Of a stretch of 64,000 nt of DNA, positions 45,233-58,100 are shown in pieces; positions within the stretch are counted from its first letter, which is position 1, and each line of letters starts with the position of its first letter. Made by a program: the position numbers and the translations under genes. Location: NCBI GenBank assembly GCA_034440575.1, contig JAOTOL010001643.1, positions 3,041,001 through 3,105,000 on the forward strand, read 5' to 3'. The notes beneath the pieces are model-generated. The model worked only from the letters and a program-made list of their open reading frames with translations, searched no databases and was not told where the DNA came from. The DNA is from Imbricaverruca yamaguchii (taxonomy: Eukaryota; Arthropoda; Thecostraca; Neoverrucidae).

Positions 45233-47170
45233 CTTCGTTCCTCGGTCCCGTTCCTCGGTCCCGTTCCTCGGTCCCGTTCCTCGGTCCCGTTCCTCGGTCC
45301 CGTTCCTCGGTCCCGTTCGTCGTTCCGTCTCGGTCCCGTTCCTCGGTCCCGTTCCTCGGTCCCGTTCCTCGGTCCCGTTCCTCGGTCCCATTCCTCGGTC
45401 CCGTTCTTCGGTCCCGTTCCTCTGTCCCGTTCATCGGTCCCGTTCATCGGTCCCGTTCCTCGATCCAGCTCCTGGGTCCCGTTCCTCGGTCCCGTTCCTC
45501 AGTCCTAATCTCACCTCCTGCTCCTGGTTCCGTCTTGGTTCTCCGGTTCTGTCCCCGTCCTGTTCCCGTCCCCCTGTCCCGTTTCCCAGTCCCGTTTCCC
45601 GGTCCCACTTCCCAGTCCCGTTTCCCAGTCCCGTCTCCCAGTCCCGTTTCCCGGTCCCGTTTCTCAGTCCCGTTTCCCGGTCCGTTTCCCGTTTCCCGGT
45701 CCCGTTTCCCTCCCGGTCCCGTTTCCCGGTCCCGTTTCCCAGTCCCGTTTCCCAGTCCCGTTTCCCGGTCCCGTTTCCCAGTCCCGTTTCCCAGTCCCGT
45801 TTCCCGGTCCCGTTTCCCGGTCCCGTTTCCCGGTCCCGTTTCCCGGTCCCGTTTCCCGGTCCCGTTTCCCGGTCCCGTTTCCCGGTCCCGTTTCCCGGTC
45901 CCGTTTCCCGGTCCCGTTTCCCGGTCCCGTTTCCCGGTCCCGTTTCCCGGTCCCGTTTCCCGGTCCCGTTTCCCGGTCCCGTTTCCCGGTCCCGTTTCCC
46001 GGTCCCGTTTCCCGGTCCCGTTTCCCGGTCCCGTTTCCCGGTCCCGTTTCCCGGTCCCGTTTCCCGGTCCCGTTTCCCGGTCCCGTTTCCCGGTCCCGTT
46101 TCCCGGTCCCGTTTCCCGGTCCCGTTTCCCGTTTCCCGGTCCCGTTTCCCGGTCCCGTTTCCCGGTCCCGTTTCCCGGTCCCGTTTCCCGGTCCGTTTCC
46201 CGGTCCCGTTTCCCGGTCCCGTTTCCCGGTCCCGTTTCCCGGTCCCGTTTCCCGGTCCCGTTTCCCGGTCCCGTTTCCCGGTCCCGTTTCCCGGTCCCGT
46301 TTCCCGGTCCCGTTTCCCGGTCCCGTTTCCCGGTCCCGTTTCCCGGTCCCGTTTCCCGGTCCCGTTTCCCGGTCCCGTTTCCCGGTCCCGTTTCCCGGTC
46401 CCGTTTCCCGGTCCCGTTTCCCGGTCCCGTTTCCCGGTCCCGTTTCCCGGTCCCGTTTCCCGGTCCCGTTTCCCGGTCCCGTTTCCCGGTCCCGTTTCCC
46501 GGTCCCGTTTCCCGGTCCCGTTTCCCGGTCCCGTTTCCCGGTCCCGTTTCCCGGTCCCGTTTCCCGGTCCCGTTTCCCGGTCCCGTTTCCCGGTCCCGTT
46601 TCCCGGTCCCGTTTCCCGGTCCCGTTTCCCGGTCCCGTTTCCCGGTCCCGTTTCCCGGTCCCGTTTCCCGGTCCCGTTTCCCGGTCCCGTTTCCCGTTTC
46701 CCGGTCCCGTTTCCCGGTCCCGTTTCCCGGTCCCGTTTCCCGGTCCCGTTTCCCGGTCCCGTTTCCCGGTCCCGTTTCCCGGTCCCGTTTCCCGGTCCCG
46801 TTTCCCGGTCCCGTTTCCCGGTCCCATATCTCGGTCCCTTTCATCCATCCCGTTCCTCCGTCCAGTTCCACGGTCCCGTTCCACGGTCCCAGTACCCGTC
46901 CCGATCCCTTTCTCAGTTTCTGTTCCTCGGTCCCGATCCCCCTGCCGTTCTCTTGTCCCGTTCCCGTTCCACGGCCCCGGTCCCCTGTCCTGTTTCCCGG
47001 TTCCGTTCCCCGGGTCCTCTTCACGCATCATGGTCCAATCCCCAGTCCCTTGCCCATTCCCGATCACCCTTCACTGTGTCATCCCCAGTAACTATCCCCT
47101 TTACATGCTCCCTGCACCAGTTCCATATCCCGGTTCCTTATGCCGGTCCCCGTTGCCGGTTCTCTTCACC
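45233..47170. repeat. 13-bp minisatellite array with homogenised core
   Basis: The left part (45233-45500) uses CCTCGGTCCCGTT. The core (about 45590-46830) uses CCCGGTCCCGTTT in close to a hundred near-perfect copies. The right part (46840-47170) decays into longer, irregular GGTCCC-based units. Because 13 is not a multiple of three, every frame reads the same 13-residue pattern on each strand, which explains the overlapping long frames (over 500 codons on both strands). Short or deleted units occur near 46124-46140, 46190 and 46687. Confidence 0.97.
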
Positions 47171-48128
47171 GGTTCACCTCCTGCTCCAAGTCACTTGACC
47201 CACCTGTCTAAATGCCTCCACATTTGTATCCAAAACATTTGAAGGGGTCGCGCAAAATGTAAAATCCCGGTGGAATGCCACGGATTCGAACATGTCACAA
47301 GATATCGAAAGTCGAGCATCTTGCCACGAGACCTAGCTCCGACAGGAGCCACGGCGACGAAATAGTCCACACGAGTATATATTAGCTCGATAAACAATAT
47401 CTCCGCCGGGTGCTGGGTTCAATTCTTCTCGTAGAAAGGCCGACTTTTATGCGTCTCCAGGATTGCCAATTACGATCAAACAACTTGTCGCAGAGGAAAT
47501 CGGAAGATACTGTGAGTGTCAGAGTAGCTTGCGCTATCCTTCCATGATGATTTTGGCCCATGATTGTCTGTAATCGGCACGGCAATGCAGTGGAAACAGA
47601 GCCGTCTTTACCGGTCACAACATGCACCCACTCATGCCACACTATCACACCATCGTTACACGACAGGTGTCGATGGTAAACGTAAAATTTGTAGCCGGTA
47701 CACAGAGCCGGGTAATAGAAGCAACAGCGTTGCTCCCATTTCCACCGTTTTCAAGCATTAGTCACAATCGTGAAAAACGATGAAAATTGCCGCATTTTAT
47801 TTACACAGTTCCACCGAGTGCGCGTGCCACGTACAACAAATTTGTGTGCACTGCTGAACTTTGCGATCGTCTTGGCTACATCGAGGTGTTTGTTTCATGA
47901 CGATCCGCCCAGTGGTTGCCGAGTTATGCCGTGGAAAATAGAGCGGTCCGGCGTATCGATATGGATGAAAATTCGACACTAAAATGACAATTTCCCATGT
48001 TATTTCAATGAGAGCCGGTCGAATTAGCGTCAGCCGGCTCTCCGGTCACTCAATGGCCTCTCGCGTGCTCCATGCCTGTCCGATCGTAGGGAAACCATCA
48101 TCACTGGGTAGGCAACACTGTGGGGTTT
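47171..48128. other. Unassigned spacer
   Basis: A minus-strand TGTTCGAATCC near 47285-47297 resembles a B-box, and a GGTCTCGTGGCAAGATG stretch could be an A-box-like partner near 47315-47333. This might be a tRNA-derived repeat but the match is weak. Confidence 0.3.
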
Positions 48129-48787
48129 CACGTGCTTTCATTCTGGGCCCAAAGGACGCCAGTTGAACGCCGACAGATGTCAAAAACATGCGACTGACAT
48201 TTTCTGTCCGCACATTTCGATCTACGTGTTAAAGCAATGTAGGTTTGTCCACATTCAAAGCTCGTGCCACGTGGTTCCCACTGGCGCCACGGTGGGGAAA
48301 CTGGTAAAATACACTGCATCCATCTGTTGTCTACCAAAGCCAGAAATCGCCACAGTCGAACCTGTCACCGTTTGGCCTGTACCCGTTGTCGAATGAATGT
48401 CTATCGTGCTCCAAATTCACGGCCTGGCCTACGGGGAACATTGTCACGTGCCACGTGGGCCACGTGCGATCCACGTGTCTGCGATTGCAGTACCACGAGT
48501 AGAGCTGGCTGGCCATTTGCCAGTACAATGTTCACATCATTGCCTCATTTGGTTTTCCCGCAGCAGCCGTTTGAATTTTTCACGGCCGGAGCCCATTGGC
48601 GACATTGGCACGTGTCACGTGGCGCACGTGGGCCCCACGAGTGTGATATTTCGTCTCCACGTAGAGGTCCTGCCGTCCGTTTGTTGTTGGAATTTTTGCA
48701 CCATTATTTCATTTTGTTTGCCCGCTGGCGCCATTTGAAATACTCGCGCAGCCTGAGCCTATGGCGCACGCTTCCACGTGCCACGTG
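48129..48787. promoter_or_regulatory. Periodic cluster of eleven CACGTG palindromes
   Basis: CACGTG occurs at 48129, 48268, 48445, 48452, 48461, 48472, 48609, 48616, 48625, 48775 and 48782. The groups begin about 139, 177, 164 and 166 bases apart, and the sequence between the last three groups is a degenerate ~165-base tandem repeat (CCCGC.G..GCC.TTTGAA and GAGCC.ATGGCG-like motifs recur). CACGTG is the canonical E-box of Myc/USF-type bHLH-zip factors. Whether it regulates anything is unknown, because no gene starts nearby. Confidence 0.6.
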
Positions 48788-49117
48788 TCACCCACGGCAT
48801 GGACGTGAACCATTGCAAGGTCAAAAGTTCGCTTGCCACCGAACCCAGACGTGTGCCAATTTTCACCAGTCTATCGCCGACAGTTGCGCCACACGAGCAA
48901 TTTCCGAGCGTGACGTCGTCTTCGTCGACGGAACGTCTTTTATAATATGGATCTGGTGGCAGGATCTGTCCAGCAAGAAACAGGAGCGGGGAATGGTGTG
49001 ACCTGCCTTGATTTGCTTGCCAAGGCTTATTTCTCATCTTTGGAATTTAACGTAACCGGGTCGCACGGGTATGGAAGGGCACTCCTGCCTACGTATTAAT
49101 GGGTAATGGAATAAAAA
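48788..49117. other. Unassigned spacer before unit C
   Basis: No gene is recognised. The long plus frame that crosses 48264-49001 follows the E-box repeat and has no family resemblance. Confidence 0.4.
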
Positions 49118-49844
49118 ACGGATTAAGTGAATGGATTAATGATGGAGGTGAGGAAATTAATGTTTGAAATCCTCAAATCCCAGGTCATGAAGTTTAATGT
49201 TCACATCTTTGGATTTGCTGCTACATTTTACGGATAGCACTAGGAACTGGGTAGGATCCGTGACTTCGATGATGACCTCACCTCGTGTGTGACGTTTAGC
49301 AGAAATGCTGACAGGTGAGAGGGCAGGCTCATGAACACAGGTGTAACCACGGATTCGAAGTTGGTGGTGGGGGACAAACCAGGGACGTGGGAATTTGAGC
49401 ATACAAGGGCCTGCTTCCCCACAAAAAAATCCTGCAATTTGAACCACATTTTCGATGTCATTTTCAGCCACTGCAATTCAATTTTCAAGATATGAAAAAT
49501 TCGATTTGCCATTGTTACAAATGATATTTTTGGGACTAGAAGTTCCGCCAAAATTAGCAAGGTCACTACTTGTCACTGCCTATGAACATATAGCTTCCCC
49601 AGCTAAGTTGCAGCTAAGTTCCTAAGTTGCAACTTAGCTAGGTTTTCCCCAGCTAAGTTGCAAATGATAATTGCTACTTGCAGGTTAGCTAAGGGATAGC
49701 ACACATCTGAATATCCGTGTCCGATCCGATGTGTTTGTAGACGTTATCCTCCCTACAAAGCTTATACAAATGAAGTCGCATCGTTTATAAAGTAAGACCA
49801 TAATTTTGGCACATGTGGATGTCTAGTGCGCGAACCCTGCCACT

Positions 49845-49980
49845 CCTGTTACGACCGCAACCGCCCCCGCTACGGCCGGTCCTACTCCTGCTGCCGCTGC
49901 GGCCGGGACAGCTCCAGCTGCCGCTACCACCGTTCCTGCCGTCGCTGTCCGTACTCCCGCTGCGTCTGTTACTGCTGACT
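49845..49980 (+). repeat. GC-rich imperfect triplet repeat (unit C copy)
   Basis: Homologous to 9595-9752. The Ala/Pro/Thr frame ends in TGA here and differs at several residues from unit A, which argues against a conserved exon. Confidence 0.5.
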
Positions 49981-50244
49981 GAAGCCCGCAGACACGACTG
50001 CTTCGTGATATATGCGTGTATATATATATACATATATATGTATTGATGTATGTATTATACCATCCATTGTTGGGATTAATCCCATCACCAACTGAAAAGA
50101 AAGTATTTGCGATGTTGCAATGGAGATTAGTGGTCCTATCACTTTAATCAGGTTAACGAACATCAAACATACGGCATTAATTTTTTCCATTGAAATCCAG
50201 TAGTGCCCTTAAAAGTATTATTTACCCTGGGTTCACCATCCCTA

Positions 50245-51030
50245 GATTCTGCTCGGTTCTGCTGGGTTCTGCTAAATCCTGCCAACGTCACGATTCTGTC
50301 GGGATTCTGTCGGCTTTCTGCCGTGTGTAAACAAGCCTTTATACTTAACGGCCCCAGGAGATAACCGTAGGCACATGAACACCACGACGCGAAATCGAGG
50401 CCGAGAAGCTGGACGCCAGTGACCACGAGATTGATGACCCTTACGAATGCAATGAAGCCAGCCTGGCGCCTCGGGCCAGACGATCATGGCCGATAAGAGC
50501 TTCGGCGGTCGGCAGCCTCCACCAGTAAACAGGCAGTGACGGCCGTTAAAGCACGTCTTTAGTCAGCGGCCCGACATGAAGCAGGTAGGTGGTGATGGGG
50601 AGCGCGTCGGCATGGAGAGCCACTCTGCCCGATGGACACTGCCGGTCCGCATGGGTGGCATATCGAGCGCCGGCGATAACCAGCCGCACGTGCGGGGTGG
50701 TTGGAGACGTTGGTCGTGGTGTCGGGTAGAGGTGGCGGAAACTATCGTGAAGAAAGCGCCAGACTCGTGGCTTCAGCGTTCCTCATAAGAGCTCCATGTT
50801 CCCAGGCGGTGATCACAATGGGTAGTTTTGAAGTTTTATTCAATAGGCACTTCGGCCTCCTCATGCAATTTCACGTGGGCCCGCGGTACCTCAGTTGGTA
50901 GGGGGTCGAAATCTTCATCGCAAGGCTGTGGGTTCGAATCCCACGTCCGACGACATTTATTGAATGCACTCGCAGCCCATCGGCGTGAGAGATTGGCGAC
51001 GCTATATGACCACGCTGTTGAATGCATTGT
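50245..51030. repeat. Unit C copy of the TTCTGCYGGG-rich dispersed block
   Basis: Matches 27610-28500 but lacks the two TGACGTCA palindromes; the block starts directly at ATTCTGCTCGG. It carries the tRNA-like SINE head at 50884-50955. Confidence 0.6.
50884..50955 (+). mobile_element. tRNA-like (SINE-type) sequence, unit C
   Basis: GTACCTCAGTTGG (50886-50898) and GTGGG-TTCGAAT-CCCAC (50928-50944) give A- and B-box-like elements. No acceptor stem can be formed, as in 28350-28426. Confidence 0.6.
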
Positions 51031-51039
51031 AAAAACCCC

Positions 51040-51229
51040 AATTTTTTTGGTTTTTTATTCCTTGGGGGGAAAAGGGGGGAAATCCCCCCCCCCTTTAAAA
51101 AAAAAAAAAAAGAAAAAAAAAAAAAACCAAAATTTATAGGGGAAAAAAAAAATTTTTAATTAAAAAAAAAATTAATAAAGAGGGGGTTTTTTTTCCCCCA
51201 AAAAAAAAAAAAAAATAAAATAAATTTAA

Positions 51230-51272
<43 letters not shown>

Positions 51273-51276
51273 AAAA

Positions 51277-51335
<59 letters not shown>

Positions 51336-51385
51336 TTTTTTTTTTTTTTTTTGTTTTTATATTAAAAAAAAAAAAAAAAATCTTT
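51040..51385. other. Corrupted low-complexity block, probable assembly artefact
   Basis: The sequence degenerates into G, C and A homopolymers where unit B has normal sequence (about 28510-28985). The first bases still shadow the unit B sequence (CCAATTT...GGTTT), then become runs of G, C and A. Normal homology resumes at TCTGTCAAGTGGGTTTTGC (about 51388). Confidence 0.75.
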
Positions 51386-51500
51386 TTCTGTCAAGTGGGT
51401 TTTGCAAGCCAATTGAAGAATGCTCATAATTTTCCCCGGAGCACGAAATTCCGCCATCGTCCTCAAATAGTGAATGTGATATATTTGCAGGCATATCATC
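51385..51500 (-). pseudogene. Jockey/I-like RT fragment (unit C copy)
   Basis: Matches 28985-29100 nearly perfectly. The rest of the fragment is lost in the corrupted block. Confidence 0.5.
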
Positions 51501-51960
51501 GAGAAGATCACTAATGATAATGTTATTGGATTACCTAATCTTCCTGCTGTTGGACCACGAAATATCAATACATCACTGGAGGAGGATGTATCATTTGCAG
51601 TATAAATGCTAGGTAACATGATTTCAAATGATGAAAATCTTCCTTCCATGTTATTTCCCCCAACAATGGCACTGGAAGAAGTTGCTGGATAACATTTAAC
51701 AAGTCTAGTCTATGCATTTTTGGTTCTGGTTTGCTCCCAGAGGCTTCTGTATCAATACAAAAAGAACAACAAATTGACAAAAAGTAGAATAAACAAAAGT
51801 AATCATGCCTATATTATTTTTTTATGATCCGTGCAAGTTATATTTTTGTTCGTATGTATAAAACCGTAGTTATGCAAAGACCCATTTGACGAAAAATGCC
51901 TTGCTTAATGTTCGTTTCAGTTTACAAAAGTTCATACACAACTTCTCTTGACTGTACAGG

Positions 51961-51964
51961 TATA

Positions 51965-52059
<95 letters not shown>
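51961..52059. repeat. (TA)n microsatellite upstream of gene copy C
   Basis: AT dinucleotide tract with two GTATATA interruptions. It ends about 260 bases before the ATG. Confidence 0.95.
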
Positions 52060-52062
<3 letters not shown>

Positions 52063-52318
52063 TACGAGTGTGATTTATAGCACCCTCATGTAAGATGGTG
52101 CCCCTCTCACTGGGAAAAAGCTTCCCTCCGGTAAAGCTCAAACGTTCCTTCACCGGTGGTTTGATGATTGAATGAACAATAGCCAACCAAATATGGAACA
52201 ATTCCATGACTGCAGCGGAGAATATTAAACATGTATGAACCTTGAATACATATTTCCTGCTCCCGAAGCAGCTGCAGATAGCTTTAGCAACAGTCTCGTC
52301 CTAGGTCATAGGTCGACC

Positions 52319-52607
52319 ATGGCAGCGACTTCACAGTCGGTGCAGCGGTACCGGCGGGAGCGTTGACAGGATAACAGGCTGCCCCTTTGTTTGGTTGCAG
52401 GCCGTGGTAGCTGTGGCGTTCCTGGCCACGTTGCTGACCGCAGTTGTTGCCGACAGCGACACCATCCTGGGTAAGCACTACGGTGGCACTGCCTTTGCCT
52501 GCCGGCATTGCCGGCCTTTGCTGCTACAGCAATGTAGACGGCGCAATTATATCATGTGTCTCATGTCCTGTCATGCTATGGGTGAGGGGTAACTGGTTCG
52601 ATATATA

Positions 52608-52664
<57 letters not shown>

Positions 52665-55055
52665 CATTTATATGTATGTATTTCATATATATGTGTGTGT
52701 GTATATAAGTAGTTTGGAGACAGAGTATTTGATATGCAGGTTTCGTTGAATACGACTGCAAGTTCATCGTTGTTGATCTTCTTGCTTGTGGATTCGATTG
52801 ATCGTATTATCATCCTTGTCTCTGCATTATATTTATGTAGCATTTCGCCAGAGTGCATGATGGTCCAGATTGCAATTAACACATAGGACATCTCTATATT
52901 CGATGGACTTTTCGTCTTAGCCTCAGACATTTTCAAGACGGTGTTTAACATATCACGTTGATGACATATACACGCTTGATATTTATGTTTTGGTTCACTG
53001 ATCGCGTGCTTTACGTGAGTGGGCGTTAGAAGTACTAGAAATTTACATTTCCAGTATCACACTGCAAAACATGTCACTGCGGGGTGGGGGCTGCCCCTCA
53101 TAGAGATTGAGTGTTCCGCGAGCGTTGATGTGTTTGTTGATGGATGCATCTATGTGTCGGATGATGTATATTGCCTCAAGGGCAATTAGATGTCGTATGT
53201 TGTGGGTGGTTGCGAGTATTTATAGTTTTCTACCAGCAATTTCCTTCCCAGTGCTGTGTTCTCTGTTCGTGTGTATGAGATAGTGGCCCGCTGTTTTGTA
53301 GGTGCATTGTGAGTCTTCGACTGAGTATAATCGTTGCTTTTCCAATGTATTTACCGTAAGGTAGGAGTGAGCAGTCTCCTAAGGTGCAATTGTAGTGCTA
53401 TATCATATTTGTTTTTTTGGTTGGTGAGGGGTCACATGTGGCGTTGCTTTTCATGAGTAGTGGTGCTTAAGTTGGGCTGTTGTAGTATATGTTCAGTTTA
53501 ATTTTGTCTGCTGGTTTCGTGGTTTGGAGTGTCTCCGAATCATGTTTTTGAGTGCCGTTTCATCTTGTTTGTATCATGGTGGCATTTTGGTTCTATCGTT
53601 AGGCGTCATGAGGGGACATAATACCGGTGGCGCCTATGGTGGTTGGTTTGTGAAAGAACACTATCAGAGTGCGCGGTGTCTGATTAATGCTATATTCTAG
53701 TTTCTAGAAAAGGTGCAGGTGATTTCAAATGGTCAAATTTGAATAACATTGAAAAAAGCTCTCTTATGATGTGTAGTTGATTGTATTATCAAATCATTTC
53801 ACCCTGTCACTTAGCTGTTAAAGTGAAATGAAAGCAATTGGCCACCCAACATCATGTGACAAAATCGCGTCATACATTTTCTGTGTGATGTGCTAACAAT
53901 TTCCAATGTTCTTAACTAAACGTGAATCGTGCGTGCTACATTTTTATATCATCTTGAATACCTTCCATGAAGTTTTAACCCTGTCATTTTTGCACTCAAT
54001 TCCAGAATTTTTGTTCCAAATTATCACATCATACTACCTTAAATTGTATATCAGAAGTTCTACATTACAGAATTAATAGCCAATGGTCTCAAATAAACCG
54101 TTATAAAATCAGCTGCCTTTTGATGCCATGTTCAACTACTTTTATAGATACCCAACCCAGTCACTTTTGCACTAAATTCCATGATTTGTGTCTCGAATTA
54201 TCACATTTGATTTCTTCAAATTGAATATCCGATGTTCTACATTACTGAATTAATTTCCAATGGTCTCAAATAAACCAAGAGAGAACCTGCTGCCTTCTGA
54301 TGTCATACTCGACTACTTTTATACATATCTAACCCTGTCATTTTTTACCTTTTGCCATGAAGCTGTCCGGAATTACTGAGGTTCTGGGATGGATCGATGC
54401 ACGTCAAGCGCCGATGGTTGCTGCCCAGAGGATCCGGAGGGCTGCCGAGGGATGGCATGACAAAAAGCAGCGTAAAGATCCACCCTTCAACAATACTAAG
54501 CAGCATCGGCTCTGCCATGACAAAATGGTATAGGAGAAATTCACAGTTGTAGATGCATTCTTTCCATCCAAAGCCCATAAGCGCAATATTCTTGGACGAT
54601 ATCGACAAAACCTGTTGGCGTCGACTGTAATAGTGGCAGAACTCATTCCAGGTACATCGCCTAGTGTTTCAAATCTGAAAATCTGCCTGTTACTCTAGCG
54701 TTTTGGCCATTAACATTCAGGGAATAGGTTGCGCCCCACCACATTATGAATGGCGGCGTGCGGCCGGGGACGGCCCGGGGGCGCCGGCATAGCCGCCGGC
54801 AGCCGGCCGTCAATGGTGGGAAATAGTTCGAGAACGCAATACGCAAAATACCTAACAATATGAGCAATATATCACTGTAATTGGCAATTAAATTGACGTC
54901 TGAAAGCAAGCTAACTTTCACACATGCAGCACGCATTATATTTTATAGAGACAGAGTCTCATAACTTGTAACTATATTCTTCGCACACACACTAATGGAC
55001 ATCCGGGCATCTATCGCTGGATATATATATATATATCCAGCGATAGATGGAGAAA

Positions 55056-55112
<57 letters not shown>

Positions 55113-58100
55113 TAATGACACAGAGAGATCATAAAGCAAACAGCTAGGTCACGCTTCTCAGCATTTGAATTTTGAAAGCAGAAGCACCCTTGTGGGAGTG
55201 AAGAATAGACGGTTTCTGGCTCCTCATTTTCTCCAAGACGTTTGAGGTTGCCATCCAGGTTATCGTGACGTGGGTGACGGAGCAAAAATATGCTTTTCCC
55301 TCCAACATTTAGGATGGGGGAGCCGTCGCTCCTGCCCTTCCCACCCCGAGCCCCACACCACCGCCGCTCGGCCTTCCATAGCCGGTGGACCAGTATGACT
55401 TCAAAGATGGCGCAAGTCTCCTTTGAAACCGTTGCTTTACGAACAACGCCAACAAACCATTATTTAGCCATTGCATTTTGTATGGGAAGGGCAGCTCTCC
55501 ATTGCTGTAAAGATAACACGCTGCATCTATTGCCATCTACTGTTTCCCATTAAAAAAAAATGATGCAACTTGATTTCGTTTGGCATTCAGTTAGCTGACG
55601 AAACGTATTGTTCAATCATTCGGCGTCTGATGGTGTCTGCGTCCAACGTAAAATAATTTCGCCCGTTGAAAGGAGACTTCGCTTAGACACTTCGTATACA
55701 ATTTTGTCCTCAAATGCCTAAGTCACCGAATTCAGCCACGCAATCTTTTGCGAACGAGAAATAATGTTACTCACTGCATGTGGGATTTCATACATTATTC
55801 CAAATGTTCCTTGTTTTTGAGGGCGTGGTGTGGAAATAACGTTATAGATTGCCCCTGAATGTCATAGTGGATGAGATAATAATTCAATTAATATATTTCA
55901 CTCAATTTGATTTCCACATTTAACCTGTTCCTTATAAGCTTGATAGCTAGGCTGACAATGTGGTGTTCATCTGGTCTGCTGTCGGTCAATTTTCTCTTGA
56001 ATGTTTTCCGGCATGATATTTCAGCAATGTTCAATGAAGTTTCATTGATACGATGGAGATGGCTTCTATACTCTGGTGGAAACTGGTGTAGTCTGCGTTA
56101 ACTCTGGTGGACATTGGTGTAGTCTGTGTAAACGTCGATACATATTGCTCAATTCTGTGTGAACTCGGATGGATGCTGGTGTAGTCCGCGTCGGCTATGG
56201 CGGACGCTGATATAGTCCATGTGGAATGGTGGATGCTAGTGTAGTCCGTGTAAGCTCTGGTGGATGCTAGCGTAGGCTGCGTGGGCTGGTGGATGCTGAT
56301 ATAGTCTTTGTGGACTGGTGAATGCTAATATAGTCTGTGTGCACTTTGGTGGATGCTGGTGTAGTATGAGTGTACGCTGGTGGGTACTGGTGTATGTAGA
56401 CTGTATAAGCTGTGGTGGATACTGGTGTAGTTTGTGTGGACGCCCACGGATGCTGTTGTAGTCTATGTGGACTCTGGCGGGTGTTGGTATGACCTGCGTG
56501 TGCCCCGGTGGAGACTGATGCTTATCGTGCTGTCCCAACAGAGGAGACAAAAGAAGAGCGGCTGATCGGATCAATCGTCACGTCGACCACGACATTGCAG
56601 GTGCTGAAGACCACCACCGTCACCCACCCCATCACCTGCTTCATGGGTGAGTGGCTGTGTTGAATGTCGTCGGCTTCTCTTTTAACATGTTAACCACTTG
56701 ATGTTAACCACTTGCACTTGATCACGTTTTGGGAAACGTATTGTTTTGGGAAACGTGTCCTATTGGTCGGTGATATTTCCAAGCTGTGAATAAAACGCGG
56801 AGTAGACAGTAACGACCGAAGACTTTCCCTGATTGTGGATTGTAGGGAACAATCGCACCGCCCAGGGGCAGCTGTGTACAAAACACCTTGCCTTGCTGAC
56901 AACAAACACGGGCAGGTCTTCATCTCTGAGGCAGCTCAAGGCCCCTGGGCCGACGTATAGGGCATCTGGGACAACGCGAAGGACCTCTGGGATAACATGA
57001 AAGGTCCCTGGGTGGACGTGAGGGTCTGTCCTATTACAGCAAGTTTCACTGACAATTCTGGATCCTAATATGGTGCGGATTTTAAACGTGTCATGTATGC
57101 AAAAATGCACCCCGGTGAAGACCCAAATGATTTAATATGGATTGCACTCACCATCCAAAAATAGTTTTTGTTTGTTTTCTGGTACCTATTCTTTCATGTA
57201 CGCAATTGTAATAAATCTGATCTTCATAACTAGATGACTTTACTCTCATATCATATCCATATTCATTTCCATGATCACAAGATTAACTATCCGATTTTAA
57301 ATTATTTATTTATTTTAGGAGACTCAGTGACTAGGTACATTTGCGTAGTAAATATTGGTACTTTGTGTTAGTCCTATAATACATATTATTTTGAAATATA
57401 GTATATTTTGAACTGCCATCTTTGCAAACATGATTAAGCTGATATGGCAACTCATTTGTGGTGTTCATGTTTACTTTCCAGTTGAAGAGCAAAATAACAC
57501 CAACAATATTATACAAATGTAAAAAGAGCAAAAATCCAAGACCGACCCTAACTAAGGATAGCCAAACTGCTATGATTGTGCTGAAAGATGGTCATAATAT
57601 AAGCATTACACAGTTTGCCTCCTTAACACACGCACTGGAGGGGGGGGGGGGCGAACTCCGCCTACCCTTCCGGTTTTTCGTATATGTCTCCAGATTTTAC
57701 CGGCCGACATGTGTCATGTTGTGCATACCTGCCTAGAATTGTCCGGTTCGTCGCTTAAAATAAGAGAAAAAACGGAAATCGCGGAACCCAAATGATTTAA
57801 TATGGATTATACTCACAATCCAAAAATAGTTGGGCTAAGGGCTAAGGGCTGTTAAAATAAAAACATTTCGTAACGCGAGAACACAAAAATCGGAGCTGAT
57901 GCGCTTCACGTATATTGGGAAAATGGAAGTGTTCTTGGCGATACTAGCGACTTCCTTTGATATTTATTGTCATGCCATATAGATTCAAGGTCATGTCAGG
58001 TCACCGAGGTCAAGTCAGGTCAAGTACATGACAGGTTAATGAAGCCAAACCTGGTCAACTGGAATGTTGTCATAAATGCAAATGACTGTCATGCGATTGA

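Noticed and set aside
45097..47198. Frames of 460-690 codons with Arg/Ser/Pro/Phe or Gly/Asn/Thr/Arg repeats on both strands
   Set aside because: The 13-bp unit gives the same open 13-residue pattern in every frame of each strand; there is no non-repeat domain and no independent support.
48264..49001. 245-codon plus frame in the E-box region
   Set aside because: Composition follows the ~165-base repeat, other frames are also open there, and no family resemblance is visible.
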